From: an uncultured Lachnospiraceae bacterium
Lineage (GTDB): Bacteria; Bacillota; Clostridia; Lachnospirales; Lachnospiraceae
Assembly: GCA_910576895.1 (NCBI GenBank)
Contig: CAJTJZ010000066.1
Coordinates: 7,935-15,937, forward strand
Reading direction: 5' to 3'
Length of the DNA: 8,003 nucleotides
The number at the start of each line of letters is the position of its first letter. The first letter of the stretch is position 1. Made by a program: the position numbers and the translations under genes. The notes under the pieces are model-generated. The model worked only from the letters and a program-made list of their open reading frames with translations. It did not search any database and had not been told where the DNA came from. Positions 7,293 to 8,003 of this stretch are shown here, piece by piece.

Positions 7293-7923
7293 AGAACCAA
7301 TTTGGTTTATAAAATGGAAGGAAGAATTTGAAAAAAATAATTCTAGAAAAGCAAATTATAAAGATGATTTTCCACAAGAGAAAAAAAGAAAATTAAGAGA
7401 ACATTTATTAAAAGAGCAAGGATATATTTGTTGTTATTGTATGCGGCGGATTCAAATAAATAATTCTCATTTAGAGCATTTTTGGCCGAAAGATGCATTT
7501 CCAGAGAAAGATATGGATTATGAAAATATGTTAGCATCTTGTGAAGGAGAAACAATAGGAGAAGATCATTGTGGTCATAGAAAAAATAATTATTATGATG
7601 AAAATATGATAATTCCGATAGATGCAATGATAGAAAAGATGTTTCATTACATAATTAATGGAGATATACTTCCAGATGGTAAGAACCAAATAAGAAAAGC
7701 AGCAAAAGATATGATTCGGGAATTTGGTTTAAATAGTTTTCACTTAAAACGAAATCGGCGTTTGGCAATAGAAGAATCTGAAGTATTTGATGATTGTGAG
7801 TATTCAAAAGAAGAAATTTCTGATATTATAAATTATTATAATTCTATGGAAAATGGAAAATATCAGGAATATTGTAAAGCAATTATAGATGAATTAGTCT
7901 GGCGATTAAAAATGGAAATATAA
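7270..7923 (+). CDS. ptuB: HNH endonuclease, PtuB-like effector of a Septu-type system
   Basis: The 217-residue protein has an HNH/zinc-finger core at about residues 50-107: GYICCYC (C54 and C57 as CxxC), LEHFWPK (E69, H70), YENMLASC (N86, C91) and HCGHRKN (C101, H103, N106). The order CxxC ... EH..PK ... N.L.SC ... C..K.. is that of the PtuB/TIGR02646-type HNH family, and the length is typical. H70, N86 and H103 are the likely catalytic set and C54, C57, C91 and C101 the likely zinc ligands; these assignments are inferred. ATG 7270 is chosen because AAGAAGG (7256-7262) lies 7 nt before it, inside the end of the ATPase gene. The frame is open upstream to 7243, but that start lacks a ribosome site. 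The gene is very AT-rich, more so than the core genes, which fits transfer. In Septu this subunit is the DNA-cutting effector. Confidence 0.86.
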   Translation: MKRIKKDKEPIWFIKWKEEFEKNNSRKANYKDDFPQEKKRKLREHLLKEQGYICCYCMRRIQINNSHLEHFWPKDAFPEKDMDYENMLASCEGETIGEDHCGHRKNNYYDENMIIPIDAMIEKMFHYIINGDILPDGKNQIRKAAKDMIREFGLNSFHLKRNRRLAIEESEVFDDCEYSKEEISDIINYYNSMENGKYQEYCKAIIDELVWRLKMEI

Positions 7924-7952
7924 GTAATAGCAGTAAAATGATGTCAATAACA

Positions 7953-7985
7953 CCCCACCTGTAGAGGTGGGGGCTTGCAAAAGCC
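7953..7985 (+). other. Two adjacent strong hairpins: possible mobile-element end or structured RNA
   Basis: CCCCACCT (7953-7960) pairs perfectly with AGGTGGGG (7965-7972) around a GTAG loop. GGCTT (7972-7976) pairs with AAGCC (7981-7985) around a GCAA loop of GNRA type; the two stems share one base. There is no T-run, so an ordinary intrinsic terminator for the HNH gene is unlikely. A GC-rich hairpin of the form CCCCACCT...AGGTGGGG followed by GCTT resembles what I recall from ends of IS200/IS605 (tnpB-carrying) elements in Firmicutes. The element itself would lie beyond 8003, so this is unproven. Confidence 0.42.
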
Positions 7986-8003
7986 TAATTGACTAGCCTA
8001 AGT

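Overview
The window looks like a chromosomal segment of a low-GC Firmicute, most likely a Clostridia/Lachnospiraceae-type anaerobe. The support is AT-rich DNA, strong GGAGG-type Shine-Dalgarno sites, every gene on the + strand, and the clostridial gene order DUF512 Fe-S protein - der - plsY - gpsA. No species can be named from the sequence alone.

Layout: (1) 3-179, the C-terminal end of a MerR-family regulator cut by the window edge. (2) 180-322, an intergenic region with promoter-like boxes and a MerR-style inverted repeat. (3) 323-1348, a LacI-family regulator with an atypical hinge. (4) 1349-1480, a spacer holding a terminator/attenuator-like hairpin. (5) 1481-5949, a housekeeping block: DUF512 PDZ/Fe-S protein, the ribosome-assembly GTPase Der, the acyl-phosphate glycerol-3-phosphate acyltransferase PlsY, and the glycerol-3-phosphate dehydrogenase GpsA. 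PlsY and GpsA are consecutive in function: GpsA makes sn-glycerol-3-phosphate and PlsY acylates it to lysophosphatidate at the start of phospholipid synthesis. (6) 5991-7923, a two-gene cassette of an SMC/RecF-like ATPase and an overlapping HNH nuclease, best read as a Septu-type (PtuA-PtuB) anti-phage system. (7) 7953-8003, two adjacent hairpins, possibly the end of an IS200/IS605-type element or a structured RNA running past the window edge.

The most notable point is the placement of the defence cassette only 41 bp downstream of gpsA, with no visible terminator between them, where many clostridia carry spoIVA. Septu is a described system, so the novelty would lie in its context and divergence. 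I found no tRNA, rRNA or CRISPR array. No gene-free stretch exceeds 150 bp.
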